A stretch of 64,000 nucleotides of DNA from an uncultured Caulobacterales bacterium (GTDB taxonomy: Bacteria; Pseudomonadota; Alphaproteobacteria; Caulobacterales; Caulobacteraceae): assembly GCA_903884425.1 (NCBI GenBank), contig CAISEP010000014.1, positions 124,001-188,000 on the forward strand, given 5' to 3'. Shown piece by piece: positions 29,148 to 39,100 of this stretch; the first letter of the stretch is position 1, and each line of letters begins with the position of its first letter. Both the position numbers and the translations under genes were made by a program. The notes below the pieces were generated by a model, which did no database searches, was not told where the DNA came from, and worked only from the letters and a program-made list of their open reading frames with translations.

Positions 29148-29774
29148 TCAGCTCCGGGTGACCACCAGGTCCGGTGCCGCGGGCCGTTCTGCCAGCATCC
29201 GGCGGATGCAGGGCAGCACCTCCTCCGCCGTCGGGACCGACGCCCAGCTGCCCGGCAGCCAGTCCGGGGTCACGCGCTGTTGCACCGTGTGGTCGATCAG
29301 GTCGAAGAACGGCTGCCAGAAGCCCTTCAGATCGGCAAAGACGATGGGCTTGTTGTGCAGGCTGAGACGCCGCCACGAGATCAGCTCGATGACCTCCTCA
29401 AGCGTGCCGACGCCGCCGGGAAACACGGCGAAGGCGTCGGAGGCCTCGAACATCATCCGCTTGCGGTCATGCATGTTGTCGACCACGACGGTCTCCACAT
29501 CGTCATAGATGACCTCCTGCCGACGGAGAAAGTCGGGGATGACGCCATAGACGCGGCCGCCGGCCTGGTGGGTGGCCTTGGCCGCCGCGCCCATCAGCCC
29601 GATGCCGCCTCCGCCATAGACCAGACGCACATCCTCGGCGGCCAGCTGTCGGCCAAAGGCGGCAGCGCCGGCCAGGAAGTCCGGATCGGCCGTGTTGGAC
29701 GAGCCGCAGAACAGGCACACGGACAGGGGCGAGCCGGGGCTGGCGGGGGAGGGTGCGGGCGGGCGTTCGGCCAT
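29148..29774 (-). CDS. LOG-family (lysine-decarboxylase-like) nucleoside-monophosphate phosphoribohydrolase
   Basis: The 208-residue protein belongs to the LOG family, which releases free bases from nucleoside 5'-monophosphates (cytokinin activation in plants). Signature segments are CLFCGSSNTADP, LVYGGGGIGLMG and the catalytic PGGVGTLEEVIELISWRRL. I chose ATG 29774, which has GGAG eight bases upstream; a longer start at 29825 is possible. It is divergent from the lipoprotein gene. Confidence 0.9.
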   Translation of the reverse strand: MAERPPAPSPASPGSPLSVCLFCGSSNTADPDFLAGAAAFGRQLAAEDVRLVYGGGGIGLMGAAAKATHQAGGRVYGVIPDFLRRQEVIYDDVETVVVDNMHDRKRMMFEASDAFAVFPGGVGTLEEVIELISWRRLSLHNKPIVFADLKGFWQPFFDLIDHTVQQRVTPDWLPGSWASVPTAEEVLPCIRRMLAERPAAPDLVVTRS

Positions 29775-29897
29775 CTGTTCGGCTCCATTCGCGGGACGTG
29801 GCCCCAGCTTCGGCACCCGGGGCATCGCAGACAAGCGGTTTCTGGGCAAAGATTTGCTGGAAAGTCGCCCGGGACCTTGTATCCGCTGGGGCCGACG

Positions 29898-30878
29898 ATG
29901 ATCTACGCTCTGCCGATGCGACGGCGGAGACGACCGCGCCATGGCACGAACTGGGGTCGAGTGTTGCAGTCCACGCAAGAAGTGACGAGGCAGGTCCGAT
30001 TCGCGGCAGGGGTGCTCCTTGCCCTGGGCCTGGCGGCGTGCGGGGGAGATCGGTCGTCCGGCACGGCGGGTCATCCCTCCGGCGGAGCGTCTGCTTTGGC
30101 AGCCTCGCCCCAGGTCCAGGCCAATGCCCCGGGGGGTACCGCGCTTCCACCGCCGCCGGACCCGACCGCCGCCGACTATGTGGAGGCCCCGGTGGTCCTC
30201 GCAGGCGCGCGGACCGCGGACGGGCAGGTGACGGTCTCCGGCCGGGCGGCCCCGGATTCCATCGTCCGGCTGTCCGCTCCCGAGGGGCAGAGCTGGGGGA
30301 TGACGGCGGGCGGTGATGGCCAGTGGAGCTTTTCCGTCCCCGTCGGCGATCATCCCCGGATGATGGCCCTGACGGCGGAAAAGGTCGGGCGGTCCGTGCA
30401 CATCGACGGGGCCGTGGTGGTGCTGCCGGCACCGGGCATTCCGGTGGCGATCGCCCGTCCCGGCTACGGGGCCCGCAGCATCGGCCTGCAGTCGATCCGG
30501 CCGGTGATCATGTCCGTGGACTATGACGGCGGCGGTGGCGGAATCCTTGCCGGCGTTGCCCGGCCCGGCTCGGTCGTGCACCTGTCCATCGACGGGCTCG
30601 AGGCGGCGGTGGCCCGGACCGACGCTCAGGGCCGCTTCATCGCGCCGGCCATCAAGCAGCCCCTGAAGGCCGGTCAGCGCATGATCCGGGTGGAGAACAG
30701 CGACGGTGCCGCCCAGATCCAGACCGAGGTGCAGCCTCCCGGTCCGCTGGACGGGATCTATGCCGCCCGGCGGCAGGCCGATGGATGGCGTCTGGACTGG
30801 CGCTCCGGCCCACGGGCGGTGCAGAGCACGGTGATCTTCGACAGTGCGCAGCAGGCCCTGGCCGGGTCCCGGCCATGA
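29898..30878 (+). CDS. Predicted lipoprotein with two Ig-like repeats
   Basis: I do not recognise a named family. The product has a lipoprotein signal (FAAGVLLALGLAAC, Cys48 from this start), a proline/alanine-rich spacer, and two related beta-rich units. One reads VTVSGRAAPDSIVRLS then GDGQWSFSVPVG; the other LAGVARPGSVVHLSIDG then TDAQGRFIAP. These resemble small bacterial Ig-like modules. The start is uncertain: ATG 29898 gives an unusually long pre-signal segment, and a downstream GTG near 29961 is plausible. It overlaps the ABC transporter gene by four bases (ATGA), so the two are coupled. Confidence 0.72.
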   Translation: MIYALPMRRRRRPRHGTNWGRVLQSTQEVTRQVRFAAGVLLALGLAACGGDRSSGTAGHPSGGASALAASPQVQANAPGGTALPPPPDPTAADYVEAPVVLAGARTADGQVTVSGRAAPDSIVRLSAPEGQSWGMTAGGDGQWSFSVPVGDHPRMMALTAEKVGRSVHIDGAVVVLPAPGIPVAIARPGYGARSIGLQSIRPVIMSVDYDGGGGGILAGVARPGSVVHLSIDGLEAAVARTDAQGRFIAPAIKQPLKAGQRMIRVENSDGAAQIQTEVQPPGPLDGIYAARRQADGWRLDWRSGPRAVQSTVIFDSAQQALAGSRP

Positions 30879-32761
30879 GCGGGGCCCTGCGACGGACCAT
30901 GCCCCGGGGGCAGATCAGCCCGCCGGGCGACCAGATCGCCTTCTGGTCCTCCATGCGCAGCCTGGCCGCCATAGTCGGCCGGTCCGGTGCGCCGCACCTG
31001 CGGCTGCGCCTGTCCGTGGCGCTGTTCCTGACCGTGGCGGGCAAGCTCACCGGTGTCGTCGCCCCGCTGCTGCTGGGGCAGGCCGTGAACCGCCTGAGCC
31101 ACAAGGCCGGACCGGCGGCGCAGGTGGGGCTGAGCTTCGCGGCCCTGGTGATCGGCTGGGCGGTGATCCGGTTCCTGTCCGCCGCGGCCCCGCAGATGCG
31201 CGACATCGTCTTCGGCCCGGTGGCCATGGCGGCCCAGCGGCGCTCGGCGGCGGAGACCTTCGCCCATGCCCTGCGGCTGTCCCTGGACTATCACCAGACC
31301 AAGCGCACCGGCTCCCTGGCCCGGACCGTGGATCGTGGAGCGAGGTCGGTGGACTTCCTCCTTCGCGTGCTGGTCTTCAACCTGGCCCCCACGGCCCTCG
31401 AGCTGGTGTTCGCCGCCGGGGTGCTGGCCAAGGCCTATGACTGGCGGTTCGCCGCGACGGCGGTGGCCACGGTGGCGATCTACGGTGTCCTGACCTTTGC
31501 CATTTCCGACTGGCGGATCGGCCATCGCCGCAAGCTGAACGAGGCGGATTCGGAGGCTTCCGGCCGCTCCATCGACGCCCTGCTCAACTACGAGACCGTG
31601 AAGGTCTTCGGGGCCGAGACCCGAGCCGCGGCGGACTATGACCGCGCCCTGGCCGCCTATGGGGAGGCGTCGGAGCAGGCCAATGCGTCCCTCGCCGTCC
31701 TGAACATCGTCCAGTCCGGGATCATGAGCCTGGGGCTGGGCGTCATGGCCCTGCTGGCCGGTTACCAGGCCGCCAACGGGCACATGGGGCCGGGGGACGT
31801 CACCGCCTCGATCCTGATCCTGATCTCCCTCTACCAGCCCCTGAACATCCTGGGCTTTGCCTACCGGGAAATCCGCCAGTCCCTGATCGACATGGAATCC
31901 ATGCTGGTGCTCAAGGCCCTGGAGCCGGACATTGCCGATGCGCCGGACGCCCGGACCCTGCCGGCGGTGCCCCGGGGGCAGGGGGGGCGGCTGTGCTTCG
32001 AACAGGTGGCCTATCGCCATGGGGCCCGGGCGGAAGGGCTCGGCGGCATCAGCTTCGAGGCTGCGCCCGGTCAGACCGTGGCCCTGGTCGGTCCCTCCGG
32101 CGCGGGCAAGACCACGCTGGTGCGGCTGGCGCTTCGGCTCATAGACCCGCAGGAGGGGCGCGTGACCCTGGACGGCGTCGATCTGCGGCAGCTCCGGCTG
32201 GCGGAGCTGCGCCGCGCCGTGTCCCTGGTGCCGCAGGACGTGGCCCTGTTCAACGACACCCTGGGGGCCAACATCGCCTATGCCCGGCCGGACAGCACGG
32301 CGGACGAGATCGCCGCTGCGGCGGAGGCAGCGGAGCTGGGCCCCTTCATCCGCCAGTTGCCCGATGGCTTCCAGACCAAGGTGGGGGAGCGGGGGCTGAA
32401 GCTGTCCGGCGGGGAGCGGCAAAGGGTGGGCCTTGCCCGCGCCCTTCTGGCCGATCCGCGCCTGTTGATCCTGGACGAGGCCACCAGCGCCCTCGACAGC
32501 CGGACCGAGGCGGCCATCCAGCAGACATTGCGCCGGGCCCGGGCCGGACGCACCATGCTGGTGGTGGCCCACCGCCTGTCGACCATCGCCGATGCCGACC
32601 TGATCCTGGTCATCAAGGGCGGCGAGATCGTGGAGCGGGGCGACCATGACAGCCTGCTGGCGGCGGACGGGGAATATGCGTCCCTGTGGCGCAAGCAGAC
32701 CCGGGACACCGGGACGGAAGCCGATCTCATTCTGACGGACAACCTGAAGGACGACCGATGA
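30875..32761 (+). CDS. Atm1-type ABC transporter (fused permease and ATPase)
   Basis: The 628-residue protein is a half-size ABC exporter of the Atm1/ABCB7 group, which exports glutathione-related or persulfide compounds linked to Fe-S metabolism and heavy-metal detoxification. Six membrane helices (about 40-340) contain the group motif [18 protein letters not shown] and [13 protein letters not shown]. The ATPase domain has Walker [18 protein letters not shown] and [12 protein letters not shown]. Start ATG 30875 overlaps the lipoprotein stop; the end overlaps gloA. Confidence 0.93.
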   Translation: MSGALRRTMPRGQISPPGDQIAFWSSMRSLAAIVGRSGAPHLRLRLSVALFLTVAGKLTGVVAPLLLGQAVNRLSHKAGPAAQVGLSFAALVIGWAVIRFLSAAAPQMRDIVFGPVAMAAQRRSAAETFAHALRLSLDYHQTKRTGSLARTVDRGARSVDFLLRVLVFNLAPTALELVFAAGVLAKAYDWRFAATAVATVAIYGVLTFAISDWRIGHRRKLNEADSEASGRSIDALLNYETVKVFGAETRAAADYDRALAAYGEASEQANASLAVLNIVQSGIMSLGLGVMALLAGYQAANGHMGPGDVTASILILISLYQPLNILGFAYREIRQSLIDMESMLVLKALEPDIADAPDARTLPAVPRGQGGRLCFEQVAYRHGARAEGLGGISFEAAPGQTVALVGPSGAGKTTLVRLALRLIDPQEGRVTLDGVDLRQLRLAELRRAVSLVPQDVALFNDTLGANIAYARPDSTADEIAAAAEAAELGPFIRQLPDGFQTKVGERGLKLSGGERQRVGLARALLADPRLLILDEATSALDSRTEAAIQQTLRRARAGRTMLVVAHRLSTIADADLILVIKGGEIVERGDHDSLLAADGEYASLWRKQTRDTGTEADLILTDNLKDDR

Positions 32762-33198
32762 AATATCTCCACACCATGGTCCGGGTGGCCGATCTCGAGG
32801 CCGCGAAGCACTTCTACTGCGACCTGCTCGGCCTGCAGGAGGTCCGCCGGTACGACAACGAGGCCGGGCGCTTTACCCTGGTTTTCCTGGCCGCGCCGGA
32901 GGACGTGGAGCGGGCGATGGCCGACCAGGCCCCGACGGTGGAACTGACCCATAACTGGGACCCGGAGGCCTATGTCGGCGGGCGCAACTTCGGTCACCTG
33001 GCCTATGAGGTGGACGACATCTATGCCAGCTGCGCGCGGCTGGAAGCGGGGGGCGTGACCATCAACCGGCCGCCGCGGGACGGCCGGATGGCCTTTGTCC
33101 GCTCGCCGGACGGCATCTCCATCGAGCTTCTGCAGAAGGGGGCGGCCCTGGCCCCGGCGGAGCCCTGGCTCAGCAAGCCCAATATCGGCGTCTGGTAG
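32758..33198 (+). CDS. gloA: Lactoylglutathione lyase (glyoxalase I)
   Basis: GloA converts the hemithioacetal of methylglyoxal and glutathione to lactoylglutathione. The 146-residue protein keeps all four metal ligands: His5 (KYLHTMVRV), Glu62 (VELTHNW), His80 (FGHLAYEV) and Glu123 (SIELLQ). ATG 32758 overlaps the Atm1-type stop (ATGA). The pairing with a glutathione-linked exporter suggests shared thiol chemistry. Confidence 0.95.
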   Translation: MKYLHTMVRVADLEAAKHFYCDLLGLQEVRRYDNEAGRFTLVFLAAPEDVERAMADQAPTVELTHNWDPEAYVGGRNFGHLAYEVDDIYASCARLEAGGVTINRPPRDGRMAFVRSPDGISIELLQKGAALAPAEPWLSKPNIGVW

Positions 33199-33212
33199 GC
33201 CAGGAGGCGGAC

Positions 33213-33863
33213 ATGGCGCTTCTTCCGGACAGTTCCACCCTGGCCGTCCTCGACTATGCGGGGATTGCCGTGTTTGCCGCCACCGGGGCCCTGGCGGCGG
33301 CCCGGCGGGGCCAGACCATCGTGACCTTCGCCTTCTTCGCCGCGGTCACCGGCGTTGGCGGCGGGACCCTGAGGGACCTGCTGCTCGGCGCGCCGGTCTT
33401 CTGGGTGCGGGAGCCGCGCTACATCGCCATCTGCATCGCGGTGGCAGGGCTCATCTGGGCGCTTGGCGCGCGGCGGGGCGGGCAGGCGGTGCTCCTGTGG
33501 CTCGATGCCGTCGGACTGGCCGCCTATGCGGTGGCCGGGGCCGCCAAGGCCGCGGACTATGGCGTGCCGCCCCTGATCAGCGTGGCCATGGGGGTGCTGA
33601 CCGCCTCCTTCGGCGGGATCGTGCGGGACGTGCTGGCCGGACGGCCGTCGGTGGTGCTGAGCCGGGAGATCTATGTCTCCGCCGCCGTGCTGGGAGCGGG
33701 CCTGTTCGTCGGCTTCCGGCTGATGGGTGCGGCCCCGGACCATGCCGCCCTGGTGGGGGTGGGCGGCGCCTTTGCCCTGCGCGCCGGGGCCCTGGCCCTG
33801 GGCTGGTCCCTGCCGAGCTATGCCGGGCCGGAGGCTGACGACGGGTCGTCGCCAGCCCCGTAA
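33213..33863 (+). CDS. TRIC-family (UPF0126/YicG-like) cation channel
   Basis: The 216-residue membrane protein fits the trimeric intracellular cation channel family, with seven helices in two three-helix repeats plus one. The repeats carry the duplicated motif GVGGGTLRDLLLG and SFGGIVRDVLAG. LDYAGIAVFAATGALAAARRG is the typical start. It follows gloA by 14 bases and probably shares its transcript. It is convergent with the PQQ dehydrogenase gene, six bases apart. Confidence 0.9.
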   Translation: MALLPDSSTLAVLDYAGIAVFAATGALAAARRGQTIVTFAFFAAVTGVGGGTLRDLLLGAPVFWVREPRYIAICIAVAGLIWALGARRGGQAVLLWLDAVGLAAYAVAGAAKAADYGVPPLISVAMGVLTASFGGIVRDVLAGRPSVVLSREIYVSAAVLGAGLFVGFRLMGAAPDHAALVGVGGAFALRAGALALGWSLPSYAGPEADDGSSPAP

Positions 33864-33869
33864 CCCGTC

Positions 33870-36014
33870 CTACTTGCCCTTGGCCGCATGCTCGTCGGCA
33901 TAGGCGCGGCCGGATTCCTGGATCAGATAGGCGCGCACGGCGTCGGCATCGGCGTCGCTGAGGACGCTTGCGAAGCTGACCATGCCGAGCGACTTGCGCT
34001 CCCCGCCCAGCACCACGCCCTTGAAGGCCTTGGAGTCCCCGATCAGCGCGGAGTAGCGCAGGTCCGGGATCACGCCCGCGCCGATGGCGTTGTAGCCGTG
34101 GCAGTAGACGCAATAGGTCTGGTACTTCATCTGACCGGCCGTCACCACGGCGGCGGAGGCCGTCTGGGCGGGCGGCTGGGGCACCGGAATCTTGGTCAGG
34201 TTCGGCTTGGGCAGAACCGCCTTGCCGCCGATCTTGTAGACCAGGATGCGCCCGTTCTCCGGCACGCCCAGGTGCTGGTCGAGGGCAAAGCCGCCGATGA
34301 TGTAGAACAGGGTGCCGAAGCCCGCGCCCACGGCCACGTACTGCTCGCCGTCCACCTCGTAGGTCATCGGCCCGGCCAGGGCGGCGGTGTAGATGTCCTG
34401 GGTCCACAACTCCTTGCCGTTGGCGGCGTCATAGGCGTTGAAATGGCCGTCGATGGTGCCCTGGAACACCAGCCCGCCGGCGGTGGCCAGCGTGCCGCCG
34501 TTCCACGGGCCCTTGTGGTCCACGTGCCAGGCTTCCTTGCCCGCGATCGGGTCCCAGGCGACGAGCTTGCCCTTCAGGGAGTTCTTCACCGCCGCCAGGG
34601 CCTTCTTGTCCGTGGGCATGGCGTTCAGGGCCGGGTTCTGGGCCACGTTCCACTCGCCGTTCTTGTAGGCGTAGTGGTCATCCGAGCCATAGGCGCTGGG
34701 CACGTCCTGCGCCGGAATATAGGCGAGCCCGGTCTTGGGGCTGAAGGACATGGGGTGCCAGTTGTGGCCGCCGAAGCCCGACGGCATGACCAGCGACACA
34801 CCCTTGGTGTAGCGCGGATCGCCGGACTCGAGGGGACGGCCGGTGGTCGGGTCGATGGCCGTGGCCCAGTTGGTGGTCACGTAGTTGTGGGCGTTGATCA
34901 GCTTCCCGTTGGTGCGGTCCACCACATAGAAGAAGCCGTTCTTGGCCGCCTGCATCACCACCTTGCGGGGCTTGCCGTCGATGGTCAGGTCCGCCTGGAT
35001 CAGGGTCTGGGTGGAATCGAAGTCCCAGTCGTCCCCCGGCGTGGTCTGGTAGTGCCACTTGTACTCGCCCGTGTCGGCGTCCACCGCCACGATGGAGGAC
35101 AGGAACAGGTTGTCGCCCTTGCCGTCCGACCGCTTGGTCCGGTCCCAGGGCGTGCCGTTGCCGGTGCCGAAGATCAGGGTGTTGGTCTCCGGGTCATAGG
35201 ACATGGAGTCCCAGGGAGAGCCGCCGCCGCCGCCCTGCTTGAACCAGTCGCCGCTCCAGGTCTTCACGGCCATGTCGAGGGCCTTGTTCTCCTGCGGCTT
35301 GGACGGATCGCCGGGGGTCACGTAGAAGCGCCAGTCCAGCTTGCCGGTCTCGGCATCATAGGCCGAGATGAAGCCCCGGACCCCGTATTCGGAGCCGCCA
35401 TTGCCGATGAAGACCTTGCCGTGGGCCACCCGCGGCGCGCCGGTGATGGTGTAGGGCAGGTCCTTGGGCGTGGTCTGCACGATCCAGTCCGGCTTGCCGG
35501 TCTTGGCGTTCAGCGCCACCAGGCGGCCGTCGAGGGTGGCGGAATAGACCCGGCCCTTCCAGACGGCCACGCCCCGGTTGGCCACGTCGCAGCAGGCGAA
35601 CTTGCCGGTCTCCTTCGGCACCTCGGGATCGTATTTCCACAACAGTGCGCCGGTCTTGGCGTTGAGGGCATAGACCGGGCTCCAGGCGGAGGTGACATAC
35701 ATCACCCCGTCCACCACCACCGGCGTCACCTCCACCCCGCGGTTGGTGGACAGCTGGAACTGCCAGGCCAGGCCCAGGTCCTTGACGTTGGACGCATTGA
35801 CCTTCTCCAGCGGCGAATAGCGCTGTTCCGACCAGGTGCGGCCGTGGCTCATCCAGTTGCCCGGCTCCTTGTCGGCGGCGGCCAGCCGGTCCTGGTCCAC
35901 AGCGGCGGTCGGCTTGTCGCAGCCGGTCAGGCCGACGGCGGCCAGGGCCAGGCCCAGCGCGGTGGCGGCGCCCAGACGGCGGGCCGCAGTGAGGTCGAAT
36001 CGATCCAGGCGCAT
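33870..36014 (-). CDS. PQQ-dependent quinohaemoprotein alcohol dehydrogenase (lipoprotein)
   Basis: The 714-residue periplasmic enzyme oxidises alcohols with PQQ and a covalently bound haem. The N terminus has a lipoprotein signal (ALGLALAAVGLTGC). The eight-bladed propeller follows with many tryptophan docking segments (for example GALLWKYDPEVP). A vicinal Cys-Cys pair (KFACCDV, near residue 140) and the active-site region GDDWDFDSTQ are also visible. Near residues 632-636 a c-type haem motif CVYCH lies in the fused cytochrome domain. No PQQ-synthesis genes are in the window. Confidence 0.93.
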   Translation of the reverse strand: MRLDRFDLTAARRLGAATALGLALAAVGLTGCDKPTAAVDQDRLAAADKEPGNWMSHGRTWSEQRYSPLEKVNASNVKDLGLAWQFQLSTNRGVEVTPVVVDGVMYVTSAWSPVYALNAKTGALLWKYDPEVPKETGKFACCDVANRGVAVWKGRVYSATLDGRLVALNAKTGKPDWIVQTTPKDLPYTITGAPRVAHGKVFIGNGGSEYGVRGFISAYDAETGKLDWRFYVTPGDPSKPQENKALDMAVKTWSGDWFKQGGGGGSPWDSMSYDPETNTLIFGTGNGTPWDRTKRSDGKGDNLFLSSIVAVDADTGEYKWHYQTTPGDDWDFDSTQTLIQADLTIDGKPRKVVMQAAKNGFFYVVDRTNGKLINAHNYVTTNWATAIDPTTGRPLESGDPRYTKGVSLVMPSGFGGHNWHPMSFSPKTGLAYIPAQDVPSAYGSDDHYAYKNGEWNVAQNPALNAMPTDKKALAAVKNSLKGKLVAWDPIAGKEAWHVDHKGPWNGGTLATAGGLVFQGTIDGHFNAYDAANGKELWTQDIYTAALAGPMTYEVDGEQYVAVGAGFGTLFYIIGGFALDQHLGVPENGRILVYKIGGKAVLPKPNLTKIPVPQPPAQTASAAVVTAGQMKYQTYCVYCHGYNAIGAGVIPDLRYSALIGDSKAFKGVVLGGERKSLGMVSFASVLSDADADAVRAYLIQESGRAYADEHAAKGK

Positions 36015-36072
36015 ATGTGTCTCCCCCGCGGCGCGTCTTGGTGCGTGCCGTCTGTCGCTAATCTTGTCAGGT

Positions 36073-36087
36073 CCGAACAGGGTTCGG
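36073..36087. promoter_or_regulatory. Perfect hairpin between the GH18/NodB/GT2 gene and the PQQ dehydrogenase gene
   Basis: CCGAAC-AGG-GTTCGG lies in the 117-base gap, downstream of the glycan gene's stop and upstream of the dehydrogenase start on the same strand. It may end the glycan transcript or act as an operator of the dehydrogenase. Confidence 0.4.
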
Positions 36088-36131
36088 CGGTTCGCAGTCA
36101 GGCTACATGCTGGGGCGACAATGTCGACCGG

Positions 36132-39100
36132 TCAAGCGACGGCCTTGGGGGAAGGGGTGTCGGAACCGCTGTCCGGCGGCCCGTCGGAGCGGTCGCCCCG
36201 ATCGTCCACCACCGCCGTCGCCGTGCGCTGGAGGGACCCCCATTCCACCTTGCGGCCGTGCAGGGCGCTCAGCACCGCCTTCACCACCACATAGTACATG
36301 AGCTGGCGATAACCGAACCGCTGGGCGGGGATCCACCACATGCTTCCCCACGGTGCCCGCCGCTCCATGGCCATGCCGATGGTGGCCGCGGCCAGATCGA
36401 CCAGGACGAAGGCCGTCCAGTAGAGCATGGCCCGCACCAGACCCTCGTCGTTCCACTCCACCGGATGCGACAGCCGGTCGAACCCGGCACCGATCAGGCT
36501 GAAGATCACCGCCAGGTCCACCAGGGGCGCGGCCGTGGTGAGGAAGATCTGGAACAGCCAGATCTGCGGCAGGGCGATGAAGCCCAGTGCCGGGCGCTTG
36601 CGGTTGAACAGGTCGCGCCGGTGCTTCCACACGCACTGCAGGGTGCCGAAGGACCAGCGGAAGCGTTGCTTCAGCAGGCCCTCCACCGTCTGCGGGGCCT
36701 CGGTGAAGGCCACGGCCTCCGGATCGAACTCCACCACCCAGCCGGCCGACTGGGCCGCCAGCGTCAGGTCCTGGTCCTCGGCCAGCGTGTCGTGCGGGAA
36801 GCCGCCCAGGGCGTCCAGGGCCTGCCGCCGCCACGCACCCACGGCCCCGGGCACGACCGTCACCGTGCCGAGCGCGGCCAGGGCCCGCCGCTCCAGGTTC
36901 TGGGCGGAGACGTATTCCAGGGCCTGCCAGCGGGTGACCGTATTGACCTGGTTGCCCACCAGGGCGTTGCCGGCCACGGCCCCGACCTTCGGGTCGCGGA
37001 ACCAGCGGGCCAGGCGGCCGATGGTGCTGCGGCCGAACAGGGTGTCGGCGTCCAGGGCCACGATGATGTCGCCCCGGGCCGCCGCCAGGCCGCGGTTGAG
37101 CGCCATGGCCTTGCCGCCGTTCTCGAACCGCAGCAGGCGCACCATCGGGTGGTCCTTGAAGTGCTTCTCGACCTCGGCGGAGGTGTTGTCCTTGGAGCCG
37201 TCGTCGATGACGAGGATCTCCATGTTCGTCCAGGCGGACTGCAGCACCTGCCGGATGGACGAGGCGATCACCGCCTCCTCGTTGTAGCAGGGGATCAGCA
37301 CGGTGACGAAGGGACCGGTCTGCGGATCGATCTCCTCCGGCGTGCGGCGATCGATGCGGATCCGGTGGTAGACCGCCAGCACCGCCAGGAACAGGAGCCG
37401 CGCCATGCCCACCAGGATGGCCGTCATGAACACCGCGGCCACGAACTTGTTGAAGTCCCGGACCGAGGTGAAGACGGTGCGGTCCAGCAGCAGCTGGTAG
37501 GCGTCGCGGGCGGCGGGCGGCATGGCCTGGCTCGGCGGCATGCCCACCAGATCGGCTACGGTGACCAGCTGATAGCCATGGGCCCGCAGGGCGTCGATCA
37601 GGTTGGGCAGGGCCTCGATCGTGTGGCTGCGATTGCCGCCGCTGTCGTGCAGCAGCACCACCTGGCCCGCGATCTCGGGATTGGTTTCCGCGAGTCCCGC
37701 CAGGGTCCGGCTGACGATCAGGTTGCTGTCGGGGCGGTTCCAGTCATCCGGGTCGATCCGCAGGCCGACCGTGACATAGCCGAGCTTCTGGGCCGTGATC
37801 AGGGGGGCCAGTTCCGCCGCCGTGGAGGGCGAGGCGTCGCCCAGGTAGGGGGGGCGGAAGAACCGCAGGGTCCGGCCGGTGATGGTCTGGAACAGGCGCT
37901 GGGTCAGGTTGAACTCCAGCGGGACGGCGCTCGGCGGTTCGTCGGCGATATTGGGGTGGGTGTAGGTATGGCTGCCGACGATGTGGCCTTCCTTCACCTC
38001 CCGGCTGACGATCTCGGGATAGTCCTCCATGTTCCGGCCGATGACGAAGAAGGTGGCTGGGGCCTGCTTCGCCTTCAGTATGTCTAGGATCTTCGGGGTC
38101 CAGCGGGGGTCGGGGCCGTCGTCGAAGGTCAGGGCCACCTTGCCGGGGTTCTGCCCCAGGCGCTGGACGATCCAGGCGGTGGGGAACACCTGATAGGTCT
38201 CGTCGCTGACCAGGCCCGTGGGCTTGTCGAGGGTCAGGGTCCGCTTGCCCGGCGTCGGCTGGGCCGACACGTTCAGCACTTCCCCGTAGCCGTTGAAGTC
38301 GATGTCGTGGCTGGCCGGCATGTCGGGCAGGGCCGAGATGGAGGCGGTGTCATAGCGTCGGCCGAGCAGGGACCAGATGCCCGGATCCTCCGACCCCAGG
38401 CGCCAGACGGCATAGCCTCGAGGCCGCCAGGCATCGGCGATCTTGATCTGGTTGTAGAGGGTGGCGGCATCGAGGAACCAGACCTCGTGCGGGACCTGCT
38501 TGTCGTCGGCATAGCGGAAGGTGGGATTGAGGGCCGAATGGTCGAACACCACCGGTACCCCGGCATCGTGGGCCGACTGCATGGCCTCGTGGAAGGTGAT
38601 GGCCTGGGCGTGATCCTCGCCCTTGGCCCAGTCATAGCCGTAGGAGCCCAGGGCCAGGACGATCTTGTTGGGGTCGAGGCCCTTCAGATATTCCGACAGC
38701 TTGGCCTGGAACCAGGCCTGGGAGGCCGACGGGCCGGGCGAGCCGGTCTGCCAGTGCTCGTCGTACATCATCGGCACGATGGCGTCGGAGGCCTTCTGCA
38801 GGGCGCGCAAGGGCCACTCCGTGTCGTCCACCGGCACCGTCACCCAGATCTCGCGATTGGACGGGTTGAAGGCCAGGTTCGCCTCGGCGATGAACTGGGG
38901 ATAGGCCGCCAGCGCCGCCGGGGTCAGGTTCTCGAAGTCGAAGATGTAGCCGGAAAAGCCCCGCTGGTCGGCCAGGGTCTGCAGGTTCCTGATCAGGGCC
39001 GCCCGGCCCTTGGGCGAGCGCAGCAGCTGCTCGATGGGCCGGGTGATCCAGACCCCATCCACGGCATTGTGCACCACCGGCATGATCGCCGGACGCTTCT

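Noticed and set aside
33888-38087. A 1399-codon open frame on the plus strand
   Set aside because: It lies antisense to the PQQ dehydrogenase and the GH18/NodB/GT2 gene, crosses their boundary, and has His/Gly/Asp-rich low-complexity sequence typical of shadow frames in high-GC DNA.
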